Positions 12,465 to 22,218 are shown, counted from the stretch's first letter. The stretch: DNA of 64,000 nucleotides from Gemmobacter lanyuensis (GCF_014652355.1 NZ_BMYQ01000005.1:1-64000), one strand, 5' to 3'. Numbers and translations are program-made. Notes: generated by a model from the letters alone, not told the origin.

Positions 12465-12543
12465 CGGCTTGGCAGCGCGCCGTGCTGCCCCTACACTTGC
12501 CCCAAAACCAGAGCAGCCCGGCACCACCGGAAAAGGACGAGGC

Positions 12544-13707
12544 ATGACCAGACTTGCCCCCAGCGCGGCCCCCGTCTTCGCGCAGCCCATCCGCCAGATC
12601 ATCCTGATGCTGATCGTGATCGGGTTGGTGATTTCGGGCATCTGGGTGATGATGCCGGTGTTGCGGGGAATCATCGCCTCGAACCCGCCGCTGAACCTGT
12701 TCATCCTGTCGGTGTTCGCGCTGGGGATCCTGACCTGTTTCTGGCAGGTCTGGCAGCTGGTGAAATCGGTCAGCTGGCTGGATGCCTTCGTGCAGGACCG
12801 CCCCGGCGCCGATGTAACCAGCGCGCCGCGTATCCTCGGGCCGCTCGCGGCACTGCTGGGGCCGCGCACGGCGCGGTTGCAGCTGTCCTCCAGTTCGTCG
12901 CGGTCCATCCTCGATTCCGTGGCCACCCGCATCGACGAGGCGCGCGATATCACGCGCTATCTTGCCAACCTGATGATCTTCCTCGGGCTTTTGGGCACGT
13001 TCTATGGGCTTGCGACCACTGTCCCGGCCATTGTGGAAACCATCCGATCGCTGGCCCCGCAAGAGGGCGAATCCAGCCTGCAGATCTTTGGCAAGCTGAT
13101 GGGCGGGCTGGAAAGCCAGCTGGGCGGGATGGGGACGGCGTTCTCGTCTTCGCTGCTTGGCCTTGCCGGGTCGCTGGTGATCGGCCTGCTGGAGCTGTTT
13201 GCCGGCCATGGCCAGAACCGCTTTTACCGCGAGCTTGAGGAATGGCTGTCGTCCATCACCCGCATCGGGCTTGAGGCGGGCGAAGGGGATGGCGGCGGGA
13301 TGGGGCAGCTGGCGCAGGTGCTCGACAATCTCTCGGACCAGATCGAAAACCTGCAGATGATGGTCAGCCAGACCGAGGTCAGCCGCACCACCGCCGACGA
13401 CCGGCTGGCCGAACTTGCCGAAGCTGTCACCCATCTGACCACGCGGCTTGAGGCCGATCAGGCGCAGACCGCCCTTCTGGCACGTATCGCGGATGGGCAG
13501 GATCGGCTGATCACCGCCCTGACGGGCGAAACGGGCGGCCCGCACATTGATGCCGAAAGCCGGATGCGCCTGCGGTCGATTGATGTGCAGCTGCTGCGGA
13601 TTCTGGAAGAAATCTCGGCCGGGCGGCAGGAAACGCTGGCGGATCTGCGATCCGATCTGGGCGGGCTGACGCAGGCCGTGCGGCAACTCTTGCGGACGAG
13701 GGCCTGA
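12544..13707 (+). CDS. MotA/TolQ/ExbB-family proton channel protein
   Basis: A 387-residue inner-membrane protein with four likely membrane helices at about residues 17-38, 50-70, 138-160 and 198-218. The third contains LGLLGTFYGL, the family signature of the ion-conducting helix. After residue 220 comes a long, mostly helical cytoplasmic tail (to about 387), much longer than in TolQ or ExbB. It is followed after a single base by a MotB-like gene, so the two are a stator pair that should use the proton gradient to do work on the cell wall. The start at 12544 has an AAGGACGAGG ribosome site. No flagellar or tol genes are near. Confidence 0.85.
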   Translation: MTRLAPSAAPVFAQPIRQIILMLIVIGLVISGIWVMMPVLRGIIASNPPLNLFILSVFALGILTCFWQVWQLVKSVSWLDAFVQDRPGADVTSAPRILGPLAALLGPRTARLQLSSSSSRSILDSVATRIDEARDITRYLANLMIFLGLLGTFYGLATTVPAIVETIRSLAPQEGESSLQIFGKLMGGLESQLGGMGTAFSSSLLGLAGSLVIGLLELFAGHGQNRFYRELEEWLSSITRIGLEAGEGDGGGMGQLAQVLDNLSDQIENLQMMVSQTEVSRTTADDRLAELAEAVTHLTTRLEADQAQTALLARIADGQDRLITALTGETGGPHIDAESRMRLRSIDVQLLRILEEISAGRQETLADLRSDLGGLTQAVRQLLRTRA

Positions 13708-13708
13708 G

Positions 13709-15292
13709 ATGGGTCTTTCGCGCCGCGGCTCAGTTCGCAACAATGAGGGCATGGTCTGGCCGGGCTTTGTGGATGCTGTGACCACCCTTTTGATGGTGCT
13801 GATGTTCATCCTGACCATCTTCACCGTCATGCAATCGGTTCTGCAACAGACCATCACCACCAAGGAAAATGAGCTGGACGCGCTTGGGGTGCAGGTTTCG
13901 CAACTGGCCGATGCGCTGGGGCTGGAACGCAAGAAGGCCGAGGGTCTGCAGGCCGAAGTCGGCAGCCTGACCGCAAGCCTTGCCGCCGCCCGCGCCAAGG
14001 GCGAGGAGCAAGCCTCGCTGATTTCATCGCTGTCATCGCAACTTTCCGACAAGACCACCGCGCTGGAAGGCGCACAGGCCCGGATCACCAGCTTTGAGGC
14101 GCAGGTTGCAAGCCTGATCGCCGAACGCGATGCCGCGCGGGGCGAGGTCGGCAGCCTGACCGCCTCGGTTGAGGATCTGAAGGCCGCCCAGACCAAGCTG
14201 ATGACGGAACAAGAGGCGCTGAACCTGGCGCTCGCCAAGGCGCGGGAAGAGATCGACAGCCAGACAGAGGCCGCGCGTCTGGCCGCCGCCCGCGCCGATG
14301 CGATGCAGGCGCTGGCCGACAAGCTGAAGGCCGAGAATGCGACCCAGGCTGTGAAGCTGACCGATGCCGAGGCCTCACGTCTGGTGGACGCCGCCGCCCT
14401 TGAGGCGCTGCGCGAAAAGCTCAAGGCCTCGGACACCGAACTGACGGCGCTGACCCTCTCGCTCGAAGAACAACGCAAACGGGCGGAAGAAACGCTCACC
14501 CTTCTCGCTGCAGCGCAGGGGGTGGATGTGGAAAAGGCCGACTTGGCCGAAACCGCCAAGGCGCTGCTGGCCCAGCAAGAGGCGAAATCGGCCGAGGCCG
14601 CGCGCCGGGTTGCCCTTCTGAATCAGCAGATCGCCGCGCTGCGGACGCAACTGGGGGAATTGCAGGGGCTGCTCGATGCCGCACAATCGCGCGATGCGGC
14701 GGCCAAGGTGCAGCTGGAAAATCTGGGCGGGCAGCTCAATTCTGCACTGGCGCAGGTAGCGGCGGAGCAAAAGCGCCGGGCCGAGCTGGAGGCCGCCGAA
14801 CGCGCGCGGCTTGAGGCCGAGAAGCTGAACCTTGAAAAATTCCGGTCGGAATTCTTCGGCCAGCTGCGTGAGGTTCTGGCGGGCCGTGAAGGCGTGCGGA
14901 TCGTGGGCGACCGTTTCGTCTTTTCCTCTGAGGTGCTGTTCAACCCCGGATCGGCCGATCTGGCGCCCGAAGGTCAGGCGCAGATCGCCAAAGTCGTGCA
15001 GACCCTGACCGAGATTTCAGGGGATATTCCGCCCGGCATCGACTGGATCATCCGGGTCGATGGCCATACCGACAATGTGCCGCTTTCGGGCACCGGCGCC
15101 TTCCGCGACAACTGGGAACTCAGCCAGGCGCGGGCGCTGTCGGTGGTGCGGTTCATGCAGGATCAGCTGGGCTTTCCGCCGAACCGCCTTGCCGCAACCG
15201 GCTTTGGCGAATGGCAACCCGTGGCCGAAGGCGATGGCGCCGAGGCCCGCGCCCAGAACCGGCGGATCGAGCTGAAGCTGACGGAACGCTGA
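13709..15292 (+). CDS. OmpA/MotB-like peptidoglycan-binding protein with long coiled coil
   Basis: A 527-residue partner of the preceding channel protein. The N-terminus reads EGMVWPGFVDAVTTLLMV, one membrane helix (about 20-42) with Asp22 at the place where MotB and TolR carry their essential proton-binding aspartate. Residues about 50-375 are an alanine/glutamate-rich heptad-like coiled coil. Residues about 395-527 form an OmpA C-terminal domain with DGHTDNVPLSG and NRRIELKL, which binds peptidoglycan. The coiled coil is far longer than in MotB. The gene ends exactly where the convergent extensin-like gene ends. Confidence 0.87.
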   Translation: MGLSRRGSVRNNEGMVWPGFVDAVTTLLMVLMFILTIFTVMQSVLQQTITTKENELDALGVQVSQLADALGLERKKAEGLQAEVGSLTASLAAARAKGEEQASLISSLSSQLSDKTTALEGAQARITSFEAQVASLIAERDAARGEVGSLTASVEDLKAAQTKLMTEQEALNLALAKAREEIDSQTEAARLAAARADAMQALADKLKAENATQAVKLTDAEASRLVDAAALEALREKLKASDTELTALTLSLEEQRKRAEETLTLLAAAQGVDVEKADLAETAKALLAQQEAKSAEAARRVALLNQQIAALRTQLGELQGLLDAAQSRDAAAKVQLENLGGQLNSALAQVAAEQKRRAELEAAERARLEAEKLNLEKFRSEFFGQLREVLAGREGVRIVGDRFVFSSEVLFNPGSADLAPEGQAQIAKVVQTLTEISGDIPPGIDWIIRVDGHTDNVPLSGTGAFRDNWELSQARALSVVRFMQDQLGFPPNRLAATGFGEWQPVAEGDGAEARAQNRRIELKLTER

Positions 15293-16231
15293 TCAGCGGC
15301 AGTAGGTGCCGTTGCGATAGCTGACGATATCCACATGGATATGGTCTTCGTGGAACCCATCCGACCCCGGCCCCAGCGTGGTGCCATAGGGGCCGCAGGC
15401 CGCCTTGTGCGCGGCCTTCATCGCCTTGGATTTGCGATAATCCTGCGCCACCGACAACGTCTTGCCATTTGACAGAACGAAGCCCGATACGTCCAGCGCG
15501 CGGCCGCGACCATGTTCGCTGACCTTGTTGCCGCGCACGCCATTGCGCGGGCGGCAGACATAGCTGCCCGCGATCTGCAACTGCACTACGGCATTGTCGA
15601 AGGCGGGCTGGATGCCGCGCTCGATCCACTTCTTGGCGGCGATGGCGGTGTCGCAGGTGATGGTAGCGGGCTGGCTGAAGGTCACGCCGGCGATTGCCGT
15701 CACCTTCACCGGGTCTTCGATGCCGCAGCCCCGCACGCGGCTGGTGATGGGCGCGATCTCTTCGCCGCGAATGTCGGGGTCGCCACAGACCGAGCCCTTC
15801 TTGGGCAGGACCGCAGTCTTGCCCGGCACGGTGCGGACGGCGGCGGCCTTGAAGATGCCCCAGCCCTTGCGCTTGGGTGCCTCTTCCTGCGGGGCGATGG
15901 CCAGATCGGCAGGCCGGGGGCGCGGGCGCGTCATCGGCACGGTGACGGCTGACACCAGCGCGACCGAGGCCTCATCCACCACGGGCGCCTCGGGCGCGGG
16001 TTCCGGTGCGGGTGCGTCTGTCACCAGCCCTGCCGGGCGCGGGCGCGGGCGGGTCAGCGGCACAACGGCATTGGTGGTGGAAACCGACACGACCAGCGGT
16101 TCCGTCGGGGCAGCAGGGACGACGGTGCCGGGACGGGCCTTGGGAAGCATCGAGGATTTCAGCCCTTCGGCCTGCACCGCCCCAGCCAGACATGCCAGAC
16201 CGGCTGCAAGTACAATCGCACGCTTCATCAT
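15293..16231 (-). CDS. Extensin-family protein, secreted
   Basis: A 312-residue exported protein with an extensin-like C-terminal domain, a bacterial domain of unknown activity related to zinc D-Ala-D-Ala peptidases. A signal peptide spans about residues 1-20. Residues 20-130 are low-complexity, with three repeats of a PLTRPRPRPA-type motif. The C-terminal domain (about 150-312) has SEHGRGRALDVSGF and HEDHIHVD, the conserved histidine/aspartate motifs that look like a metal site. The ATG pair at 16231/16228 was preferred over a GTG at 16258 because it gives a clean signal peptide. It follows the prephenate dehydrogenase gene closely, in one operon. Confidence 0.82.
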   Translation of the reverse strand: MMKRAIVLAAGLACLAGAVQAEGLKSSMLPKARPGTVVPAAPTEPLVVSVSTTNAVVPLTRPRPRPAGLVTDAPAPEPAPEAPVVDEASVALVSAVTVPMTRPRPRPADLAIAPQEEAPKRKGWGIFKAAAVRTVPGKTAVLPKKGSVCGDPDIRGEEIAPITSRVRGCGIEDPVKVTAIAGVTFSQPATITCDTAIAAKKWIERGIQPAFDNAVVQLQIAGSYVCRPRNGVRGNKVSEHGRGRALDVSGFVLSNGKTLSVAQDYRKSKAMKAAHKAACGPYGTTLGPGSDGFHEDHIHVDIVSYRNGTYCR

Positions 16232-16254
16232 CGTTACTGCCCCCGCCGTATCGC

Positions 16255-17193
16255 TCACTTGCCCGGCGGTTGCACCCGCCCGAAATCCGGCGCAGAGGTA
16301 TCCTGCCCCGCCTCGATGATCCCCCGGCGGATGGCCCGCGTCCGGGTGAAATAGGCATGCAGATGCGCGCCATCGCCCAGACGGATCGCCCGCTGCAGAG
16401 CAAAAAGCTCTTCGGTGAACCGCCCGAGTATTTCCAATGTCGCATCCTTGTTCGTCAAGAACACATCACGCCACATGGTGGGGTCACTGGCGGCAATCCG
16501 CGTAAAGTCGCGGAAACCCGCCGCTGAATACTGGATCACCTCGCTGTCGGTGACGCGGGCAAGGTCATCCGCGACCCCCACCATCGTATAGGCGATGAGG
16601 TGCGGGGTATGCGAGGTGACGGCCAGCACCAGATCATGATGCTCGGCGTCCATCTCATCGACCTTGGCGCCGATAGATTCGCAAAGCTGCCGCAGACGGC
16701 GCGTGGCCTCGGGGTCGGTGCCAGGAACCGGGGTCAGCAGCCACCAGCGGTTCTGGAACAGCGTGGCAAAGCCCGACCGCGGGCCGGAATGTTCGGTCCC
16801 GGCAATCGGGTGGCCCGGAATGAAATGCACCCCTGCCGGGATATGCGGGGCGACCGCATCGATCACCGCCTGCTTGACCGACCCGACGTCCGTAACGGTT
16901 GCACCGGGGGCCAGATGCGGGCCGATTTCCGCGGCAATGGCGCCCATGGCGCCCACCGGCACGGCCAGCACCACCAGATCGGCGCCGCGCACGGCCTCGG
17001 CCGCGGTTTCGGCCGTGCGATCGACAAAGCCGATATCAATCGCCACGGCCCGGCTTTCGGCCGACTTCGCAAAACCCACGATCTCATCGGCCAGACCGGC
17101 GGCCTTGATGGCATGGGCCATCGAGGAGGCGATCAGGCCAAGCCCGATCAGCGCGACGCGCCGATAGACGGTCCCTTGCCCTGCTGCCGTCAT
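16255..17193 (-). CDS. tyrC: Prephenate/arogenate dehydrogenase
   Basis: A 312-residue NAD(P)-dependent dehydrogenase of the TyrA family, which converts prephenate or arogenate on the way to tyrosine. The N-terminal dinucleotide fold begins with [15 protein letters not shown], and the catalytic region includes [15 protein letters not shown] near residue 140. There is no chorismate mutase domain, which fits the alphaproteobacterial cyclohexadienyl type. The gene overlaps hisC by four bases (ATGA), so the two are translationally coupled. The exact substrate preference cannot be read from sequence. Confidence 0.92.
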   Translation of the reverse strand: MTAAGQGTVYRRVALIGLGLIASSMAHAIKAAGLADEIVGFAKSAESRAVAIDIGFVDRTAETAAEAVRGADLVVLAVPVGAMGAIAAEIGPHLAPGATVTDVGSVKQAVIDAVAPHIPAGVHFIPGHPIAGTEHSGPRSGFATLFQNRWWLLTPVPGTDPEATRRLRQLCESIGAKVDEMDAEHHDLVLAVTSHTPHLIAYTMVGVADDLARVTDSEVIQYSAAGFRDFTRIAASDPTMWRDVFLTNKDATLEILGRFTEELFALQRAIRLGDGAHLHAYFTRTRAIRRGIIEAGQDTSAPDFGRVQPPGK

Positions 17194-18275
17194 TTCACAC
17201 CTTTGAACTGTCCAATCGCATGGGCCACGCGGCGGCAGGACGCTTCATCCCCCACGGTGATCCGCAGGCAATGCGGCAGCTTGTAGCCCGCCACGCGGCG
17301 CACGATCAGGCCCTGCTGCTGCAGGAAGGTATCGCAGGCCTCGGCCTCTTCGGCGCTGGCAAAGCGGGCCAGCACGAAATTGGCCATCGAGGTGTCAGAC
17401 GGCACACCGACCGCAGCCAGCGCCTCGGCCAGCCAATGGCGCAGACGGGCGTTTTCGCTGCGGCAGCGGGTGACGAAATCCTGATCCCGCACCGCGGCCT
17501 CGGCCGTTTCCAGCTGGGTGTTCGACAGGTTGAACGGACCACGGATGCGGTTCAGCACATCGATGATCGCCTTGGGGCCATAACCCCAGCCAATCCGCAG
17601 CCCGCCCAGACCGTAGATCTTGGAAAAGGTCCGCGTCATCACGACATTGCCCGAAGCCTCGACCAGCGACAGCCCGGCGTCAAAGCCATCGACATATTCG
17701 GCATAGGCCCCGTCCAGCACCAGAATCGCCTGCGGCGGCAGACCGCGTGCCAGCCGCGCGACCTCACCGGCCGAAATCATCGTGCCGGTGGGGTTGTTGG
17801 GATTGGCAATGAAGACAAGCTTGGTGCGTTCCGTGCAGGCCGCAAGCAGCGCGTCCACGTCGGTGGTGCGCTCGCGCTCTTTGACCTCGACCGGGGTCGC
17901 CCCGACCGCAAGGGCCGAGATCTTGTACATCAGGAAGCCGTGTTCGGTGTAAAGCACCTCATCCCCCGGCCCGGCATAGGCCTGGCACAGGAAGGTGATG
18001 ATCTCGTCCGAACCCACGCCGCAGATCACCCGCGCGGCATCAAGTCCATGCACCTCGGCGATGGCGGCGCGCAGATTGGCGTGATCGGTCGAAGGGTAGC
18101 GATGCAACTGATGCACCGACTTGGCGAAGGCATCCTTCGCCTTGTCCGACGGCCCGAACGGATTTTCGTTCGAGCTGAGTTTCACCACATTGCTCACCCC
18201 CGCCACATGGGCCTTGCCACCTTCGTAAAGGGCAATGTCCATGATACCGGGTTGCGGGCGGATGGCGTCGTTCAT
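17190..18275 (-). CDS. hisC: Histidinol-phosphate aminotransferase
   Basis: A 361-residue class I/II PLP aminotransferase of histidine synthesis that often also transaminates aromatic amino-acid precursors. The substrate-binding [10 protein letters not shown] motif is near residue 33 and the PLP lysine lies in [17 protein letters not shown] near 213-225. Start at 18275: a GGAG site lies eight bases upstream, and the protein begins [20 protein letters not shown] as homologues do. Coupling to tyrC suggests a role in both histidine and tyrosine/phenylalanine synthesis. Confidence 0.93.
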   Translation of the reverse strand: MNDAIRPQPGIMDIALYEGGKAHVAGVSNVVKLSSNENPFGPSDKAKDAFAKSVHQLHRYPSTDHANLRAAIAEVHGLDAARVICGVGSDEIITFLCQAYAGPGDEVLYTEHGFLMYKISALAVGATPVEVKERERTTDVDALLAACTERTKLVFIANPNNPTGTMISAGEVARLARGLPPQAILVLDGAYAEYVDGFDAGLSLVEASGNVVMTRTFSKIYGLGGLRIGWGYGPKAIIDVLNRIRGPFNLSNTQLETAEAAVRDQDFVTRCRSENARLRHWLAEALAAVGVPSDTSMANFVLARFASAEEAEACDTFLQQQGLIVRRVAGYKLPHCLRITVGDEASCRRVAHAIGQFKGVK

Positions 18276-18354
18276 CGCTGTCTCCATTGCAGTTGCGCCG
18301 GGTTTAGCGATCCCCCCGGCGCTTTGCCAGTGCGATATGCGCCCGCGCAAAGGA

Positions 18355-18376
18355 AAGGGCCGCGACTGCGGCCCTT
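18355..18376 (-). terminator. Intrinsic terminator after the YqhA-like gene
   Basis: A perfect 9-bp GC-rich stem (18355-18363 with 18368-18376) with a four-base loop, followed on the minus strand by TTTCCTTT. It lies just past the YqhA-like stop and separates it from hisC. Confidence 0.75.
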
Positions 18377-18379
18377 CGG

Positions 18380-18910
18380 TCAATGCTTGTCGGTCTTGGA
18401 GGCGAGCCAATCCATCAAGGCCAGCAACACGCCCGAGGCGACGAAGGTCAGGTGGATGATGACCAGCCATTGCAGCTTGACGCTATCAAGCGGCGCGGCG
18501 CCCTTGCCAATCTCCATAAAGACCTTGAGCAGATGGATCCCCGAAATCGCCACGATCGAGGCGATGAGCTTCATCTTCAGCCCCGAGAAATCGACCTTGC
18601 CCATCCAGCTGGGTCGATCCGCCGAATCCCGGATATCAAGCTTCGAGACGAAATTCTCATACCCCGAAAACAGCACGATCAGCAGCAGGTTTGCCGCCAG
18701 CGACAGGTCGATCAGCGTGAGGATCGCAAGGATCGCCTGATCTGCCGACATGGTGAAGGTCTTGCCCGCGTAATAGACCAGCTCTTCGGTGAAGACGATG
18801 GTCAGCATCCCAAGGCTGACAACCAACCCCAGATACATCGGCGCCATCAGCCAGCGGGACGCGAAAAGGCCCTGTTCGAAGCGGGTTTCGATACCGGGTT
18901 TTTGTGACAT
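18380..18910 (-). CDS. YqhA/UPF0114-family inner-membrane protein
   Basis: A 176-residue membrane protein of the UPF0114 (TIGR00645) family, function unknown. Likely membrane helices lie at about residues 20-42, 58-82, 107-127 and 140-162. The start at 18910 gives [20 protein letters not shown], the usual beginning of the family, in which FExxLFxSRW is conserved. It follows rpsD on the same strand but is separated from it by a hairpin, so it may have its own promoter. Confidence 0.85.
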   Translation of the reverse strand: MSQKPGIETRFEQGLFASRWLMAPMYLGLVVSLGMLTIVFTEELVYYAGKTFTMSADQAILAILTLIDLSLAANLLLIVLFSGYENFVSKLDIRDSADRPSWMGKVDFSGLKMKLIASIVAISGIHLLKVFMEIGKGAAPLDSVKLQWLVIIHLTFVASGVLLALMDWLASKTDKH

Positions 18911-18940
18911 TACCGTTAAACTCCTGTGCCGGAAATGGAT

Positions 18941-18966
18941 GAGGCCCGCCAAGACAGGCGGGCCTC
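18941..18966 (-). terminator. Hairpin downstream of rpsD
   Basis: A perfect 10-bp stem (18941-18950 with 18957-18966) and six-base loop about 40 bases past the rpsD stop. No T run follows, so termination may be partial. Confidence 0.6.
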
Positions 18967-19003
18967 CAAGCTTGGATCGACCGAAGGCCATAAGGCCCGC
19001 GGA

Positions 19004-19624
19004 TCAGTTCTTCGCGTAGTATTCGACGACGAGGTTCGGTTCCATGACAACCGGGTAGGGAACGTCCGACAGCGAGGGCGTACGGACGAACTTGACGGTC
19101 ATCTTGGAGTGGTCGACTTCGAGGTAGTCGGGAACTTCACGCTCGGTCAGGGCGACGGCTTCCAGCACGATGGCCAGTTGCTTCGAACGCTGACGCACTT
19201 CGATCACGTCGCCTTCCTTCACACGGTAGGAAGCGATGTTCACGCGCTGGCCATTCACGGTCACATGGCCGTGGTTGACGAACTGACGGGCCGCAAAAAC
19301 GGTCGGAACGAACTTGGCGCGGTAGACAACGGCGTCCAGACGACGCTCGAGCAGACCGATCAGCATTTCGCTGGTGTCGCCCTTCACGCGCTCGGCTTCC
19401 GCATAGATCTTGCGGAACTGCTTTTCGGTCAGGTCCCCGTAGTAGCCTTTCAGCTTCTGCTTGGCGCGCAGCTGCGTACCGAAGTCCGACAGCTTGCCCT
19501 TGCGGCGCTGACCGTGCTGGCCGGGGCCATATTCACGCTTGTTCAGGGGCGACTTGGCGCGACCCCAGATGTTCTCGCCCATGCGGCGGTCGATCTTGTA
19601 CTTGGCAGCGGTGCGTTTGGTCAT
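19004..19624 (-). CDS. rpsD: 30S ribosomal protein S4
   Basis: A 206-residue S4 protein, a primary binder of 16S rRNA and an assembly initiator of the small subunit. The N-terminus [20 protein letters not shown], the loop [15 protein letters not shown] and the S4 RNA-binding motif near residues 95-155 ([21 protein letters not shown]) are all present. Start at 19624 has a strong AGAAGGAG ribosome site. It stands alone here, as in other Rhodobacteraceae, instead of in the alpha ribosomal operon. Lack of the zinc-binding cysteines marks the C-minus form. Confidence 0.97.
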   Translation of the reverse strand: MTKRTAAKYKIDRRMGENIWGRAKSPLNKREYGPGQHGQRRKGKLSDFGTQLRAKQKLKGYYGDLTEKQFRKIYAEAERVKGDTSEMLIGLLERRLDAVVYRAKFVPTVFAARQFVNHGHVTVNGQRVNIASYRVKEGDVIEVRQRSKQLAIVLEAVALTEREVPDYLEVDHSKMTVKFVRTPSLSDVPYPVVMEPNLVVEYYAKN

Positions 19625-19877
19625 CGCTGATCTCCTTCTCTCTTTATGCCCTCGGCGCTTCCGAAACCGCGTCACGCGCCGGGCCTTGCGGCCCATTGCG
19701 ATCTTCGATCCCGGCCTTGCCAAGATGGAAGGGCGTTGTCCTTTCCCTTGCGGGCGACAGGCATCCCCTTGCGGGGGCCACCAACACCAATGAAAAGCCC
19801 CGGAATCTCTTCCGGGACATGGCGCGCTTATACAGGCCCGCCGACCCGAGTCAACGCCAGATGACGGCCCGATGTCA
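19625..19877. other. rpsD upstream region
   Basis: No gene is seen. It must hold the rpsD promoter on the minus strand, but no convincing -35/-10 pair was picked out. It also contains the terminator of the Hint-domain gene at 19793-19816. Confidence 0.4.
19793..19816 (-). terminator. Intrinsic terminator of the Hint-domain gene
   Basis: A perfect 7-bp stem CCCGGAA/TTCCGGG (19799-19805 with 19810-19816) and a four-base loop, followed on the minus strand by GCTTTTC. It lies about 60 bases past the Hint gene stop. Confidence 0.65.
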
Positions 19878-20957
19878 TCAGGCCGCCATGTCGTGCCGCA
19901 GGATCGCCGCCTCGGAGGCGGAAAGGTTGCGCCGCGCGTAATCGCCATAGCGATCGGGGTTCACCTCAATGCCCGGCAGAACCTCAATCAGCCCGGCCCG
20001 CTGGTCAGGGGTGATGGTGTCCAGCGCCGTATTCGAGGGGTGGAAGCTTTCCGTCTCCATCCCGTTGGCAAAGACAATATTGTGCCGTTCCAGCAGGATA
20101 TGGACATAGGTCACTTCGCGCAGCGCGTGATCGACCACGATGCTGCGGTCATTCAGCAGATCTTCCGCCGCGACCAGAACCTCGGCCTCGTTGAACAGCG
20201 CCCGCGCCGCCGGACCCTGCACCAACATCCGGTGCTGGGGCGAGACCAGGAGGTCATCCTCAGGCCGCCCCGACCCCAGCGCACCGGCGCGGAAGCGGAT
20301 GGGGCGCAGATGCGGCATCGCGTAAAGACGCGCACCTGTCATGCGGCGATGTCCCGTCCAGAGGATCGGCTGCGGGCCATTGTCCCGCGTCAGGATGCTG
20401 TCGCCCGGCCGCAAGTGCTGAATGAGGCGTGGTCCTTCGGGGGTTGCGATGCGCGTATCGGGGGTAAAGCAGATCACCCCGCCGGCATGGCGGGCCCCTG
20501 CCCCTTTGTGCGTGCGGTCGATCGCCACACGAACGACCCACATATCCCGGCCCGCGGGCGGCAAATCCCCCACGAACATCACCAGTCGCGCGCCCGTATC
20601 GGGCACGTCGATCAGCGTGACCGCATAGGAATGGTGGCCATCCGTGACGATGAAGCCCTGTTCGGGTTCATCCTCGACCGGCGCGGCCATTGCGTCCCTG
20701 TCCTCGGGCAAACGTTGCTGCCCAAGAGATGCACCCACAAGGCGGCGCACCATGCGCGCCGCACGTTTCCGTACTTCCGCTGCCCCCTCGGCCCCTTCCA
20801 GAACCAGAACGGTTTGCGGGCCATCGACCCGCACCGGCGCGCCCGTCCAGCGCCAGGATGCCCCGACATTGAGCACATCCAGCGGCGCGGCCGCGATTCC
20901 GTCTGTCTCTGTCTGCGACCAGGATATGACAAACGTGCCCCGAGAGCCCGCCATCAT
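19878..20957 (-). CDS. Hint-domain protein
   Basis: A 359-residue protein with a Hedgehog/intein (Hint) domain at about residues 160-300. Block A is [17 protein letters not shown] with its leading cysteine (near residue 165), followed by [13 protein letters not shown] and the later [10 protein letters not shown] block with histidine. The first 150 residues are not recognisable, and the C-terminal 60 contain [16 protein letters not shown], a stretch that recurs in Rhodobacteraceae Hint proteins. Such proteins are numerous in this family and their job is unknown; autoproteolysis is possible but unproven. No signal peptide is seen. The upstream region is noticeably AT-rich compared with its neighbours. 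Confidence 0.8.
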   Translation of the reverse strand: MMAGSRGTFVISWSQTETDGIAAAPLDVLNVGASWRWTGAPVRVDGPQTVLVLEGAEGAAEVRKRAARMVRRLVGASLGQQRLPEDRDAMAAPVEDEPEQGFIVTDGHHSYAVTLIDVPDTGARLVMFVGDLPPAGRDMWVVRVAIDRTHKGAGARHAGGVICFTPDTRIATPEGPRLIQHLRPGDSILTRDNGPQPILWTGHRRMTGARLYAMPHLRPIRFRAGALGSGRPEDDLLVSPQHRMLVQGPAARALFNEAEVLVAAEDLLNDRSIVVDHALREVTYVHILLERHNIVFANGMETESFHPSNTALDTITPDQRAGLIEVLPGIEVNPDRYGDYARRNLSASEAAILRHDMAA

Positions 20958-21080
20958 GCCTGTTTGCCTGCTCGTTTTATTGTTTATGAGAAAAACGTTA
21001 ACAGGCGGTTTTCCGCTTGGCTATAACCAAACGGCAACAATCCCAACCAATTGGATGTGTTGTATCATCTTTGGGATAGG
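20958..21080. other. AT-rich Hint gene upstream region
   Basis: A 123-base spacer with much lower GC than the surrounding genes. On the minus strand a TATAGC hexamer and a GCGG-AAAA-CCGC hairpin are visible. It probably holds the Hint gene promoter and the end of the LpxR-like transcript. Confidence 0.35.
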
Positions 21081-21995
21081 TCAAAACTGCAGGCTGAGAC
21101 GGACAGAGCCTAAAATTTGGTCAGTCGCCTGTTCCTCAAACTCTTTGCCCAGCCAGGTGACGCCGTAAAAGACAGCCGCACGCTCGCCCTGCCAATGTAC
21201 ACCGGCCCGAAGCCGCGCGCGGTCCCCCTTCAGCGTCGCAGGGCCAAAATCGGGCAGGTAGACGCTGTCAAAGACCCGCGCCACATCGCCACCCAGGGTC
21301 AGACTGATTCCCTGTTCCGGCAAGGCAGAAATCCCCAGCACGCGATGCCCGGTGACGGTATCGCGGGTAAACAACCCATCGCGGCCAAAGCGGCCCAGAA
21401 TCACATCGGCCCCGACGCGCAGATAATCTTCGACACCGACCTGCGCCTCAAGGAAGGGGCGCACCACGGCAGACCCCAGTGTCAGATCCTTGCCGATTTC
21501 CAGATTGGCGGTGGGATGCACCCCATCGGGGATCTGCGACCCAAGCACCCGCGGGGTATCGAGGCCCAAAAATTCATGCACTTCGCGCTGGAAGGCGCCG
21601 ACCTTGGTCTGCGGGCCGGTAAAGACCAGTTCTCCCCCAAGCCGCGCCTCGAACCCGCCAACATCAAAATGCGTGAAAAGCCCCGGCGCGATCACCCCGG
21701 CATAGGGCCGGTCGATGGCCCTGTTGGTCAGACTGCGGGGCGCGATGATTTCGCTGCGGATCCGCGCCTCAAGCACGGAACCGGCCTCGGAAGGAAGCTG
21801 ACCATCCCAGCGATAACCACGAAAGCGACTGACCGCATAAGACCCTGACCGCCAGCGATCATGCATGTCGCCCAAGGCATCATTGGTGAAAAGGCGCGCA
21901 AAACCCAGCGTCACCCGATCCTGGGAAAATGCCGAGGGGGCGCATCCCATGAAAACAAGCGCGGCACAAATCGCCGCCCGGAGAACCTTTTTCAT
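21081..21995 (-). CDS. LpxR-family (DUF2219) outer-membrane protein
   Basis: A 304-residue exported beta-barrel-type protein of the LpxR/DUF2219 family; Salmonella LpxR removes the 3'-acyloxyacyl group of lipid A in the outer membrane. A signal peptide covers about residues 1-24 (ends SAFSQD). Family-like parts are FTNDALGDMHDRWRSGSY near 36, GPQTKVGAFQREVHEFLG near 125 and GVHPTANLEIGK near 155. The protein ends in LSLQF, a normal outer-membrane C-terminus with terminal Phe. Whether the catalytic residues are all kept needs a structural alignment, so deacylase activity is inference. It is divergent from the iron cluster. Confidence 0.75.
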   Translation of the reverse strand: MKKVLRAAICAALVFMGCAPSAFSQDRVTLGFARLFTNDALGDMHDRWRSGSYAVSRFRGYRWDGQLPSEAGSVLEARIRSEIIAPRSLTNRAIDRPYAGVIAPGLFTHFDVGGFEARLGGELVFTGPQTKVGAFQREVHEFLGLDTPRVLGSQIPDGVHPTANLEIGKDLTLGSAVVRPFLEAQVGVEDYLRVGADVILGRFGRDGLFTRDTVTGHRVLGISALPEQGISLTLGGDVARVFDSVYLPDFGPATLKGDRARLRAGVHWQGERAAVFYGVTWLGKEFEEQATDQILGSVRLSLQF

Positions 21996-22100
21996 AACAA
22001 TCCCGACTCAAGGCCCCCCAGCCTTGACCAAGCTTAAGCAGAAAAACCCGCCCCGGCATAGTGCGGTCGGGCCACAGTCGCCTGCGCTGCCGCGCCGTCT

Positions 22101-22128
22101 TTGCTGAGTGAAAGAATCAGGCTTTACA
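22101..22128 (+). promoter_or_regulatory. Candidate iron-responsive promoter of the hemP cluster
   Basis: A TTGCTG hexamer (22101-22106) and a TTTACA hexamer (22123-22128) are 16 bases apart. Between them lies TGA-N9-TCA (22105-22119), which matches the IRO motif bound by the iron sensor RirA in rhizobia. Placement just upstream of hemP, an iron-starvation gene, supports it. The motif is short, so chance is possible. Confidence 0.4.
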
Positions 22129-22218
22129 AATCCAAGTGTTTTTGTCACCTTTCCTGCATCCAAGCCAACCCGCCTCGGGCCAGCCCGGATCGCACAGCCG
22201 CAGCAACCCGAGGTCCAG

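Noticed and set aside
12319-14559. A 746-codon frame opposite the stator pair
   Set aside because: Serine/arginine-rich complement of the alanine/glutamate coiled coil; not a real gene.
12544-15292. Zorya-type phage-defence (ZorAB)
   Set aside because: The channel plus coiled-coil/OmpA plan is similar, but the companion defence genes are absent and both neighbours are housekeeping genes.
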